64,000 bases of DNA. Source: Laccaria trichodermophora. Taxonomy: Eukaryota > Basidiomycota > Agaricomycetes > Agaricales > Hydnangiaceae. The position numbers and the translations under genes are program-made. The notes under the pieces are model-generated. The model was not told the DNA's origin. It worked only from the letters and a program-made list of their open reading frames with translations, and made no database searches. Where the stretch lies: the NCBI GenBank assembly GCA_018417955.1, contig JACTVC010000034.1, positions 310,001 through 374,000 of the forward strand, written 5' to 3'. This document shows, in pieces, positions 43,440 to 54,853 of the stretch; positions within the stretch are counted from its first letter, which is position 1, and every line of letters begins with the position of its first letter.

Positions 43440-45306
43440 CGTGACGAGCAGATCAATGTTATCGAATCTTTGACGGGGTTCTGGTGGGTGCTTGAGGTTT
43501 TTCCCCTGTATAGATTGACATACACGAGGCGTAACAATGGAGAGAAGCCGACTCATGAGTAAGTATTTTCCAACTGCAAGGCAATACCTCAGCTAATTGT
43601 TTTGTTAGACCTGATCTCGAATCAAGCCGCAAATGGGTCGGGTGGCCGCTTGAGCTTTGGCCCTTCCATAGATTGAGGCGGGGCGACGTTGGAAAAGAGA
43701 GGACTTACAAGCGAGTCTTCTTACACTGCAGGCAATACCTTTCTAACTTTTTTTTTCAGGCCTCATCTCGGGTCAAGCCGCAAAATACACACTAATCAGA
43801 AGATCCATGGTTCTCTCTTGCTGGCCGGTAAATTGAAGAGCGAGTACACTCCAAAAGCACGTCCTTTGGATGATGATCCATCATTCTGGGATACAGCGCG
43901 TAAGGAGGGGCTCGGCCATTGGCTGGAATTGGACTTGGACGACGCTGTGCGCGCCCATGTGGAGAAGTTCATCACCGAGTATGATGATACTGTGTGGGAG
44001 AAATTGCGCCAAACTGCAACTTTGGGTGGTAAAGTTGCTCTGTACCTCAAAATTCTCCGTAGCTCACATAGTATGGCAACATTTAGCAGATGGACGACAA
44101 ACAGTATACGATCAAGTCATTGACGCACTGAAGAAACTTGTTCTCGAGCCTGAGATCGCGTTTCAAATGCTGCACAACACGGCAGACATCCTGGGGGTTC
44201 ATCGAGCTGATTTAAAACTAAGTCGGTCGATTGACATCTGTCCTCTCATAGCAAACCTTCGATGTATTAACGAAACACGCCACCAGAAGACAGCACAACA
44301 GTTTGTGGAGCAGTTTACGGATCGTAAGTGAAAGCCACCATTTTTTTTCGTGAAGGACTGAACCATTGCTCTTACGCCAGCTTCCATCTTCGCATTGAGT
44401 GGACACACAGGTTGGGTGTTATCTGTTGCATTCTCGCCTGATGGCAGGCGCGTAGTCTCAGGCTCGTACGACAATACAATTCGGATGTGGGATGCGGAGA
44501 CGGGGAAGACGGTTGGAGAGCCATTCCGGGGACACACAGCTGACATTAATTCTGTCGCATTCTCGCCTGACGGTAGGCGCGTAGTCTCGGGGTCGGACGA
44601 CAAGACAATTCGGATCTGGGATGTAGAGACGGGGAAGCCAGTGGGAGAACCATTCCAAGAACACACAGCTATCATTAGATCTGTCGCATTCTCGCCTGAC
44701 GGCAGGCGCGTAGTCTCAGGCTTGTTCGACAAGACAATTCGGATCTGGGATGCAGAGACGGGGAAGCCAGTGGGAGAACCATTCCAAGGACACACAGCTC
44801 CCATTAGATCTGTCGCATTCTCGCCTGACGGCAGGCACGTAGTCTCATGTTCGAATGACGAAACAATTCGGATCTGGGATGCAGAGACGGGGAAGTCAGT
44901 GGGGGAGCCATTCCTAGGACACCTAGGATCGATCTGGTCTGTTGCATTCTCGCCTGACGGCAGGCACGTAGTCTCAGGCTCGTCTGACCGAACAATTCGG
45001 ATGTGGGATGCAAAGACGGGGATGCCAGTGGGAGAGCCTTTCCAAGGACACAGAGAGTTGATCATGTCCGTCGCATTCTCGCCTGACGGCAGGTTCGTAG
45101 TGTCGGGCTCGTATGACAACACAATTCGGATCTGGGATGCAGAGACGGGGATGCCAGTGGGAGAGCCATTCCGAGGACACACGTATTTCATTGACTGTGT
45201 TGCATTCTCGCCTGATGGCAGGCGCATAGTCTCGTGCTCGTGGGATGGGACAATTCGGATCTGGGATGCGGAGACGAGGACCAGGGTGCAGAAATGGAGT
45301 AGATAG
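43440..45306 (+). pseudogene. DUF2235-WD40 copy C, 3' part with seven WD40 repeats
   Basis: Starts with the second target duplication (CGTGACG, 43440-43446) and [13 protein letters not shown], completing the exon interrupted at 13558. The next exon-intron unit is duplicated (43490-43630 and 43640-43765): the first ends with a normal GT donor, the second repeats WPLELWPFHRLRR and GKERTYK. The linker ([44 protein letters not shown]) and seven 43-residue WD40 repeats follow to a stop at 45306. The WD40 frame is open throughout. The 3' fragment could only be expressed from a promoter in the transposon. Confidence 0.85.
44398..45300 (+). repeat. WD40 repeat array of copy C, 129 bp period
   Basis: Seven 129 bp units with the same backbone as copies B and D. 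Unit-specific residues cluster after GHT (WVLS, DINS, IIRS, PIRS, SIWS, LIMS, FIDC) and in SGS-x-D-x-T. Confidence 0.85.
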
Positions 45307-45512
45307 TAGGAAGGCCCGGGGCAGATGATACTAACAGGATTTTAGATATCTTCCAGACATTCCCTCATCTCCCTTCACATTTTTTTTCCTCTCCCTTCGG
45401 TGACTTTCTCGTACAGATTTTGTTGAGTGTAACGTGGGGCATATAAAGTGGATGCGATCAATGGACTTTGGGATTATGTGTATTAAACTTATCAAAGCCC
45501 TACCGCCCACTG
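45307..45512. other. 3' flank of copy C
   Basis: Shares with the copy D flank (58130-58440) TTCCAGACATTCCCTCATCT-type sequence, GGTGACTTTCTCGTACAGAT and TTTTGTTGAGTGTAA. Ends where a short inverted-repeat element begins. Confidence 0.6.
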
Positions 45513-47052
45513 ATCAGTAGAATAACAACCTCTTTTGCTTTCACTTTCACACGCTTTCACTTTCACATCACTTTCGCATCACTTTCAAGGCACCTTTTCT
45601 CGCCCTTTTGGGTCTTTCCCGCTTTCACCTCTTTTAAACTTGTTGAACAAAATATTTCATAGAATAACGTTCAGGCGAGAACCTACCATGTAATGATGAT
45701 TTTTCAAGGAGGATTAAAGCATTTGAAGGTGTATCTTCCCGTGCTGAAATCAGGAGAGGAGCTGTTGACGCTTGTGTGCCTGTCGATCACGCGACATGTT
45801 GAACGTCCGAATTTGGAAATTTTTGGACTTACAAACTTTTCCCTCAACATCCAACCTCACGCTCCCAGCTCCTTTCCCCCTCTGATGCGCAATGTCTTCA
45901 TGATCGGGCATGTGCTTGGCCAGCACAAACTCACTCATGATGACATTGGCATCGACGCATTGCATACTACGGCAGACCGGAAGCCCAACAAACTCGTCAA
46001 TCCTGAAAGCTCATCTGTGACGCAATGCATCCAGAAGACCCTGGCCGCTCGACGACGCATGTCAAGTATGTGGTGGACGGTAAGTATTGCAGAGTGTGAT
46101 GTGACCTTTGGTTGATGACGAAGGAAGACAAAGGAAGGTGACATCGAGAAGGTGCCGGGGGTGGGGGTATGCGGAGGTGATGACGTGGGGTCTCTATCTC
46201 GATGTGGAGAAAGCTGTCCATGGACGGTGGGATGAAGAGCGGAATTTCAAGGTATGTGGACTCAACATCTCTATAGCTTTGACTAACAACGCAATAGACC
46301 ATCGACTGTCACTGATACTCGCAAGTTACTGGTATTCAGTGCGATTGCTTTGAATGTCACAAGGTGAACCTCCCACTCCGCTTCTTTATGAACGCGCCCT
46401 CAAGTTCCTTCACTCCAGTAACATTGACTGTCCTCTGTGCACATTCAATCAGGTGCGCCCTTTATGACGCGCACATATTCAGTTTTCCTTCCTCATCAAA
46501 ATATACAGTACGGTGGGAATGCCGCCATTGGTCTCGCAAGCATCAATCTTGCACTACGCACGTACGCATTGCCCTCATCTTGAATCGTCACACCGCTCAC
46601 TCTGTATTCAGGTCTCTTTCTGGTCACAAATCTCGAGCAGGACCACACATTCGATCGCATTGCAGCCAGTACGGTAGGACTACAACCAAAGCTTCCAGTA
46701 AGTTGTTTCACTTCGTAGTTGAGGCAATGTGCTGAAACTGTCTGTCATAGGTATAAGGCATGGGAGGAAAGAGGCAACTTGTGAGGCACCCATGTTTCGA
46801 GGGAGTAGAGAAACAGTAGATACATTCAGTATTATCATACAAATGAGATATTTTTGCCTGTCTTTCCACCTCTTTTCACCCGCTTTCGAAGACTCTTTGC
46901 CAAGGGACTTTCACCTCTTTGACCACTTTTGAAAGCGGAAACCCCTTTTCAAAGAATGTGGACTTGGCTTCCTAAAGCGGAAACACTTTCACGCTTTCAC
47001 CGCTTTTGAAAGCGGTGAAAGCGGCTGAAAGCGGTTTTGTGATTCTACTGAT
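45513..47052. mobile_element. Putative 1.5 kb inverted-repeat element with CTTTC/GAAAG subterminal repeats
   Basis: ATCAGTAGAAT at 45513 is inverted at 47042-47052. Left subterminal DNA is rich in CTTTCAC (45535-45630), right in GAAAGCGG/CCGCTTTC (46860-47040). The copy D 3' flank is continuous across the site (CTACCGAC to AGAAAGAACAAC), indicating an insertion in copy C's flank. A clear target duplication was not found. The interior has an unrecognised open frame (45693-46115) and broken pieces; class uncertain. Confidence 0.5.
45693..46360 (+). pseudogene. Unrecognised, probably decayed gene inside the 1.5 kb element
   Basis: A 140-codon frame (MMIFQGGLKHLKVYLPVLKSG...) with a possible donor at about 46080, then pieces such as AVHGRWDEERNFK and a Cys-rich stretch (IQCDCFECHK) broken by a stop. 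No family recognised; too fragmentary to assign. Confidence 0.35.
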
Positions 47053-47499
47053 GCAGGAAGAACAACTACTTTATTAACTACTCCTAACCATTGCTGCATT
47101 CAGAGGTGTAGAAAGGATCAACGTTTTAATATTTGTTGCATGTACGTCCACGCAAGTTCATTGATATCACGGCGGGGTTGCGCAGCAGATGCCTTGGACA
47201 GAGAGAAGGAGAGTCGACGCGACGGCGCCAAGGAACGCCGGGTTTTGAAAAAGTACCGTATTGTGTGCTGTGGACCTGTGGTGTTCAAAGAAAGTTAAGA
47301 AACAAGAGATGGCCAAGCAACAGAAAAAAGCCCTAGGGGTGGTTGACACGACACGGATACAAGGTTGGAGGGGTTTAATAGAGTATATAATAAGAGGAAT
47401 GCAAGAGGAATTAGCAGGGTAACAGGTGGCAATGGCAATGTAACCAATGGAAAATGCCAGGCAACACCACGTCAAAAACAAAGAGGGTAATGGTATGGG
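47053..47499. other. Distal 3' flank shared with copy D
   Basis: Matches 58440-58900: ACTACTCCTAACCATTGCTG, TGCATGTACGTCCACGCAAG-like, GGCGCCAAGRAACG, CCTAGGGGTGGTTGA. No gene. Confirms that copies C and D were duplicated with over 1 kb of 3' DNA. Confidence 0.5.
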
Positions 47500-48512
47500 C
47501 AAGAGAAGCTTTGAAAAGGTTGGAACGTTCTTCCCAATTAAAGCGAGAAAAGTTGTCGTTGAGGGTGCCTAGATTCTTGAAGCTCTTCCCATATTTCTTC
47601 AATCGCTGCCGCCTCTCCAATCGCTGCCGATGCCTCTCCAACCTCTTCACCGTATCTCTCAAACTCCTTCCTTCCCTCCACGTACCCAAGCAACCTCCCC
47701 GATCCCACGTTCAAGCCTGCACACCACCGCTCTCGTCAACCCTCCTCACAGACTCCTTCACCATTTCAGAAAGCCCACCACGCGAAGTCGAAGCGAGGTG
47801 CTTGATCACATCCATCATGGCAATGTATACCTTGCTATGTACCACCCAATCGCGCTCTGCGCCAAGTGTGTGGAATAGGAAGGCGTACATCAGGGAGGAG
47901 AGGTGGAAAACTGTGAATAAGGGGATGGAGGGATGTATGCGCGATCCAGACGACGATTCGGAATCAGACGCAGAGGAAAGGGAAGCAGCCTGAACAAGCC
48001 AGCTCGATACATGTGTGGGATAGGAAGGCGTACATCACCAAGGGGAGGCGGGAGACTGTGAATAGCCGGGGGATGGAGGGATGTATGCGCGATCCAGACG
48101 ATGCGGATGCAGAGGCCGCCTGAAGATGCCAATCCCCTCAACTGCCCTCGTCCTCTTATCCGTGCGCGCAATAAACTCCCGCGTTGGGGAATTCGCAACG
48201 AGCCCCGCGTATTCCTCATCGAAGCTGCACAGCACTTCGAATAGAGCGATGCCGCAAACGGGAGCAGAGCAGCAGGTCCGGACTGGCATGATGGGCCGTC
48301 GGGGCAGTTGGGTGGACACCGTATAAGTTTGAAGCATCTCCTGCAGTGGTTTGTGTTGCAGAATGTGTAGGGGAGGTGGAGGAGGCGGGTTCGTTTGGCT
48401 GTGTAAGGAGGTAATCAGTGTGAAGAAGGCAAGAACGAAAGAAGGAACATACCGAAGAACGTGGACTCTTAGGTTATTCTACTGGCATCGTTTGCACCGT
48501 TGACGAAGGCAT
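47500..48512 (-). pseudogene. Family-2 relic 1 (5' deleted)
   Basis: ATG at 48512 is followed by MPSSTVQTMPVE and a stop. Sequence equivalent to codons for the UIM and Ser/Pro regions (about 1.3 kb of the long copy) is missing. Then come the conserved intron, the Cys cluster (CRRCFKL-type, CPVRTCCSA), IALFEVLCSFDEEYAGLVANSPTREF, a 120 bp tandem duplication (47885-47990 and 48020-48125), and the C-terminal KRLERHRQ region with extra changes. Flanked by the family promoter block. Not expected to encode a family-2 protein. Confidence 0.7.
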
Positions 48513-49010
48513 TATGAGATTATAGCTGAAGATGATTGTGAGATGTAAGAAGAGATATCGAGGAGATTTATACACGCCTTAGTATGAGATTGGAGAATAG
48601 ATATGCTGTAGTACGCTTGGCCGGTGGTCAAGGGGAAGATCGATATATGCGCAATCGGTTGGGCGTCTAGAGTGGCATTGAAACAGATTTTGGGAGATTT
48701 ATAGGCGGACCATGGTGGTCATGAGGCAAGGGCAAAATATTTCTTTCTCTCACCAACACGTGGTTGGCCTCATTACAGCAACTCCACTCGCCATCCCGAA
48801 ACCGCTTGCACATTCATCCTGAGGGTGACTGAAAGTCGAAGTGAAAAGAGGAAAACAGGTCGTATTTGGGTCGTATGTTCGAGCTTTGGCGACTCAGGCT
48901 CAAGTTTTCGGATCCAAGCTCAGTCGTTCCGATCCAGTGTCCTTACCGAGGAACTCGCTGTATCTTTCGAGTACACAGCACAGATAGTGAGTTGGGCCCC
49001 ACCGATCTCT
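48513..49010 (-). promoter_or_regulatory. Family-2 promoter block and upstream DNA of relic 1
   Basis: Contains TATCGAGGAGATTTATACACG on the plus strand (TATA-like element in reverse), GAGATTGGAGAATAG and the CAATCGGTTGGGCG block, as before the long copy at 4.7-4.9 kb. Ends at a shared boundary followed by the micro-exon segment. Confidence 0.45.
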
Positions 49011-50800
49011 CGCGTTTTATAACAGCATGCTAGGACGATAGACGCAAAATCAACGTAAGTAGTTCTTCCCAAAACCCAACCGCGTACTGCGGTAACGGTA
49101 CGTCGTTTGCCTTATCCCCGTGTTCATTCCGTTTGAAACGTGCTCGGGCGTAGAGTCATCATTCCCCGCCATCTATCTATGATTTGCAGTCGTGTGTCCA
49201 ACGTTTTCGGATCGCGCATACGTCTTTGCACCCACTTTACCATCATCTGCAACGACGACGACAAGACCTGCCACAGCAACTTCAAGGTGACAAGTCAGGA
49301 GTGTTGACGACGATGCGTGAAAGGTAAATAACCTATATTTCCGTATCAAGTTGAAGGAAATGACGATTAATACAGAGCACTCGACTTTTTATGCAACAGT
49401 CACTGCTATTCAACGACGTCGCGCCGGATAGACGAACGGGGGGTTGGTGACCACGGTTCGGCGAGGGATGGCGAGCGGAGGCGATGGCATGGATTTCACA
49501 GGATGGGAGGATACGTCGCCAAGCGCTGTCTGGACGTCGGTAAGCCGTCTACTCTATAATCATTGTGCACATCCACGTACCTCTCGATGCCAGTCACGAC
49601 GACCACATAGAGTGCGAAAAAGACGTCTACGCCCACGAAATGTCGCAGAGAAACGGCTCGCGATCGTCCAAAACAATAGTACCCCGAGGTCTGGACAACG
49701 AGCACCCCTACTACAGAACGGCGAAGTAGTTCGAGTGCGTGGGCATTGGCATTCGCGAAAGGGTATTCGAGGGGGATGGGCAGCAGAGCGGAAAGCCTCG
49801 CTTTCACGTTTGGTAAGTCGTCAACACCACCATCGCAATGGTTAGCGAGTTTTGGCTTCAATGCAGGTAAGTCGATGCTATGACCGTCCGAGAAGAATTT
49901 AACTTACGTCCATGGCCAGAACCTTCCCAACGTCTCAGTTCACCATTGCACGTTCTTCCTCGCAATATGCCGATTTCACTAGCGGGGCGGGTTTCCGTGG
50001 TTGACGGGGACAGGGTGAGTTACCATTGTCAAATACAGGAATCGATAATGACGTACCTTTTTAGTGTCGACGCATACATCGACGAAGAATTTATTCCTTC
50101 CAGCTAATAGCATCAAGTAAGTCACCTTGTTGATATGCGGGTTGAACGGCGATACTCACCTGATATCAAGATCACCCAATCAAATCTTGAAACGACGAGC
50201 GAGCGTATCAGAAAAGCGGGCAGGTGAAGCAGATGGGGGGGACTCACCGTGGGCGGCATTTAAGACGACTTCAACAACTGGAGAACAATCAGCGACGACG
50301 AAACGCGTTGTAAACGGAAAGGGCTTACCGATTGGGGACGAGCAAGGTGTAGCGAAAGGCGTCGACGTTAGGACTAGAAACGTCCCGTAAGTTATCCTTG
50401 TCGAGGTGTGGGTTGAACGACGACGATGACCTGATATGGAAAACATTTAACGGAGTCATGAAACGACGTGCGAGCGTATCAGAAAACCGGGGAGGTGAAG
50501 CAGATGGGAAGACTCACCATAGGCGGCATCGCAGACGATTTTGACCACTACGGAGGATAATCAGCGATGACAAAACGCTTTGCGAACGGATGGGGCTTAC
50601 CGATCGGGGACGCTGACGACGACCAAGATGGAGCGAAAGGCATCGACGTCGAGAGGGAGGAGGAGGAGGAGGAGAGGTAAGCGGGGGAATTGAATCCTAT
50701 CGATACCAGAGCTGACCCACCCCTTTTATATCTCCAGGAAGGTAGCCGAGAGTACGGATGCGTGACCCTGTAGCGGGAGTGGTTACGCGACATTAACAAA
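49011..50800 (+). other. Duplicated multi-intron segment, possible micro-exon gene
   Basis: Divergent from the family-2 promoter. Holds short open stretches (GMASGGDGMDFTGWEDTSPSAVW at about 49460-49540; VDAYIDEEFIPSS at about 50068) separated by many GTAAGT/GTAAGC-type donors. A unit of about 275 bp is tandemly duplicated (about 50110-50390 and 50395-50680, sharing GAGCGTATCAGAAAA and GTGAAGCAGATGGG). Related DNA is at 59930-60560 and 62580-63290. I could not assemble a convincing protein on either strand. Confidence 0.4.
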
Positions 50801-53300
50801 AATATCCTAGGGTCCGTTGAACATTACAGGGTTCACTAATCCAGGAATTCGACGCGGAGGAATGGTCCAGGTGATTCCTGGCCTGTATCGTAATTCCTGG
50901 AAGTAACTGCTTAGATTGTTCACTTGTTTTGTAGATACCTCGAGTTCTTTGTCTTCGAAGTAAATCCTTTTTGATCCAAGTACTGTAAGTAATTCATACG
51001 ACGTATAGTTTGAAAATACATTCGCGAAATTCCAGACCAGAACTTTGCACGAATTCATTATCGGACCGAAATTAGAGCTAGCGTATAAGAAATGTGGTAT
51101 ATGTGGAATACACTGGGAGGAAAGAGACACAAGTTTCTACGTTGATCCCCGTTACCTACCTTCCAGCACCAGAAAGTCCAGAAGACGGAGAAAAAAAAAC
51201 GGATATCGGAGATAGATGTACAAACAAGACCCTAATGTGTAAACCTGTCAGTATCCAGGGGAAATTCCAAGCGGGACGATTGGAGCGCGGATGATGGGGA
51301 GGAGGAGGGGGAGACAAGAACGAGTATTCATAGACTCCTGTGCACAAAAAAAAATTGTTCAAGAGCTGGTTCGACTCAATACTAATGGGAACATACCTAT
51401 ACTACCAATAAATACTGTTCAAGTGAGTAGAATATATGGATTGCAAGTGCTTAGCGGCGTTACACGCATATTCCCCCTGGCAATCTTCTAGCACAAAAAG
51501 TGCTGGAAATTCAGGCACTTGATGCCTAGTAACATAGCCGAATAGAACCCTGACACATATTTTTTATCTGTTTCAAGGAGAATTTCCAAGCGCGGTGTTT
51601 TCGTGAACGGATGATGGGGATAAGGAGAAGTACTAGACCATGGCGGGTATTCCACGCACCAACAATCTTCTGCACCTTCGACTTACACTTCTACTTTACG
51701 ATAACGTATGCCTATCCCACTATATATTTTTCAAAGGAGCGGGACAGCTTAGCGTTCCAATTTATCGCGTCACGCATCACAGAAGGGTTTGAATGAAGGG
51801 AAGTGAGCGTGACATCACGCATCACCGCAGGTTTTGAAGTCGTTTTCTCTTGCGTCTAAAATACCAAATTTTCCGAGCCTGCGGCGCTCCTAGCTGTGTA
51901 GACAGCACTAGGAATCCTTAAACTAATTTTTAAGGAGACCTATCCCACCATTGAAGATTTGACTGCAAGGACAGCCTATTCCAAGCCTACAGATGAAGAG
52001 ATTGTACTCTTCGTCACACCTCACATCAGATGTTGAAGTGACGAAGAGTTGATCGAAATAGGTCACGCCCTAAACGGCTTGAAGAGTTGGTCGTAATCGT
52101 AGTATACTCACCGAGCGCATACGTTCCCGCTTGCAATCTTCTTCAAAATTTCGAGAGATTCAGGGACCGGGATGTCAGATGAGCTATCCAAATAGAGCCC
52201 TGATACGTAGCCCTATGCGTTTCAAGGAGAAACTCCAAGCGTAACATATTCCGGGGTGGATGATAGGGGGAAGGACGGGGACACTTTGTAGGTGTACTTC
52301 GATTTTTGTGAGATAACAATTTTTGTTGCTTAAATTGTCAGCTATAATACAAGAAGGAAATGATAACCTTTCGTGAACACTTGTTTTTGAGGAAGTGCAG
52401 CGGACGGAATAAGAGATTCCAGGTTTTATCAATTTTCGTATATTGCCGTTGACAATCCGACCAGAACTTGCGATATCTTAGGTACAAAGATGCAGCGTAT
52501 ATTATTCGGAATAGAACACTAACATTTACGACTTTCAGTTTTGAGGAGAACTTTCAAGTACGACGTGGAGAGAAAGTCGTTCCCAGCTTAGGGGTAGGTA
52601 ATATTCAGGACTTCTCCCGTGCAGCTGATTACTCGCACATGGTGGCTGATTACTCACACAAGTGTATCTCTCTTTTTAAATGTTTGAAGAGTATCTTTAA
52701 AAGGTTGAATTTGCAATGGCGAGGCAGCAATGATACGCTAAATCCCAAAGACAGGTCAGCAACGTTCTTGAATCTTCACTGATAACCTTTCACAAGACAT
52801 AGAAAATATGTGAAGTTTTCTATTGATAAACTGCTTTATTGCACACCTCCAATTACAGATCATATTGTGCTTGCAATTTTACGCGAAGTTGCGACCGTGG
52901 TGTGTGTGTCGCACAGAGATTCAGATTGGAGATAAGATAACTGAACGTGGCGATGATCTTTCTCACTGCCACCATCATCCACCCAAGGGTTCGTGTTAAA
53001 AGGAAATCCTGCATTGAACTGTTTGGAGTCAGTTTATTGGGTGATCGTCGAATTGTGGATGGCGAGTTTGCACTCCTGCCAAGTGAAAACACCTGAACGA
53101 GGTAGGCAGAGGCGAGTGTCAGAGTTATTTCAGTCTCGATGCGGCATACTCACTCACTCAGACACAATCTAACACACCAGAATGACATGGGTTCATCACA
53201 TATGGAGTGCGTTGGCAATCTGTGGCTTGCATGATGATGGGATATGCATGTGGGCACGGCAACGGAAGTCTGAGGGTATCGCGAGCAGGTAAGTAAAAGA
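50801..53300. other. Repeat-rich intergenic DNA, no supported gene
   Basis: At least four diverged copies of a block with TTTCAAGGAGAAATTCCAAGCG (about 51250, 51575, 52205 and 52535), usually followed by GGATGATGGGG-type sequence and preceded by CCCTGAYACRT. AT-rich otherwise. Frames are short and without motifs. Decayed repeats. Confidence 0.4.
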
Positions 53301-53319
53301 TGGATCTAATTCGACGACG

Positions 53320-54233
53320 GAATACGAACCTGATGCAAATGCCCCTTCACGCGATGCCTCTCCAACCTCTTCACCGTATCTCTCAAACTCCTTCCTTCCC
53401 TCCACGTATCCAAACAACCTCCCCGCGATCCCACATTCAAGCCTGCACACCACCGCTCTCGTCAACCTTCCGCACAGACTCCTTCACCATTTCAGAAAGC
53501 CCACCACGCGAAGTCGAGGCGAGGTGCTTGATCACGTCCATTATGGCAACGTATACCTCGCTGTGTACCACTCAATCGTGCTCTGCGCCAAGTGTGTGGG
53601 ATAGGAAGGCGTACATTAGGCAGGAGAGGTGGAAAACTGTGAATAGGGGGATGGAGGGATGTATGCGTGATCCAGACGACGATTCGGTTTCAGATGCAGA
53701 GGAAAGGGAAGCAGTCTGAACAAGCCAGCTCGATACGTGTGTGGGATAGGAAGGCGTACATCACCGAGGGGAGGTTGGACACTGTGAATAACCGGGGGAT
53801 GGAGGGATGTATGCGCGATCCAGACGACGGGGATGCAGAAGCTGCCTGAAGAAGCCAGTCTCCTCAACTGCCCTCGTCCTTTTGTCCGTGTCCACAATAA
53901 ATTCCCGCCTTGGCGGAATCGCAACGACCCCTGCGTATTCCTTATCGAAGATGCACAGCACTTCGAATAGGGCAATGGCGCAGATGGCTGAGCAGGTCCG
54001 GACTGCGCATGATGGGCCATCGGGGCAGCTGGGTGGATACCGTGTAGGTTTGAAGCATCCCCTGCAGTGGTTCGTGTTGCAGGATGTGTAGGGGAGGTGG
54101 AGGAGGCGGGTTCGTTTGGCTGTGTAAGGATGTAATCAGTGTGAAGAAGGCAAGAACGAAAGAAGGAACATACAGAAGAACGAGGTCCCTTAGGTTATCC
54201 TACTAGCATTGTTTATACGGTTGACGAAGGCAT
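53320..54233 (-). pseudogene. Family-2 relic 2 (5' deleted)
   Basis: ATG at 54233 gives MPSSTV and a stop. Same missing 5' region, same retained Cys-cluster part (CAIALFEVLCIFDKEYAG) and same internal tandem duplication (53600-53710, 53740-53850) as relics 1 and 3. Further frame breaks occur. Nearest neighbour is copy D, whose 5' block starts about 480 bp beyond the ATG. Confidence 0.7.
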
Positions 54234-54853
54234 TATGAGATTATAGCTGAAGATGATTGTAAGATGTAAGAAGAGATATCGAGGAGATTTATACACGCCT
54301 TAGTATGAGATTGGAGAATGGATAGAGTACGCTTGGGCGGTGGTAAATGAATCATGGTGATCGTTTTTCGTCGGTAAAGGGCAAGATCGATATATGCGCA
54401 TCGGTTGGGCGTCTACCGTGGCATCGAAACGGGTGGTCATGAGGTAAGGGCACCCAACACGTGTTGGCCTCGTTGCAACAATCCTCTTGGCACTCCCTGC
54501 ACCCATTCCCGAAACCGCTAGGTGACTGAATACTCATTGACAACAGGAAAATGTTACATAACAGGTTGTATGGTTGAACTTTGGCTACTCGAGTTCTCAG
54601 ATCCAACTTGTTCAGTCATTCCAAGTGTACTTTGATGGTGTTCTACTTCTAGGCCGCTGGCGTAATTCACAGAGTATTCAGACACAATAGAACAATCCCT
54701 CAATCGTTCCTACCGTGTATCCTGTCAACATGTCACCCGGCGCTTGACATGCACCTAGGCCTACCACGAGGCTTCATAATCTCGAGCAACGTCCAGTGAG
54801 CATTCTCCTTATCTCCCTTCATTCCATCACAGTTACCCACTTCCCTTTCCTTC
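54234..54853. promoter_or_regulatory. Relic 2 promoter block and conserved 5' block of copy D
   Basis: Left half is the family-2 promoter block in reverse (GATATCGAGGAGATTTATAC). From 54710 comes the DUF2235-WD40 block (CCTACCGTGTATCCTGTCAA, ATAATCTCGAGCAACGTC) leading to the ATG at 54854. The two families meet here divergently. Confidence 0.45.

Noticed and set aside
44199..45227. 342-codon open frame on the minus strand across the copy C WD40 array (similar antisense frames in copies A, B and D)
   Set aside because: It is the mirror of the WD40 repeat codons; repetition every 129 bp keeps the antisense frame open. No start context, introns or family match.
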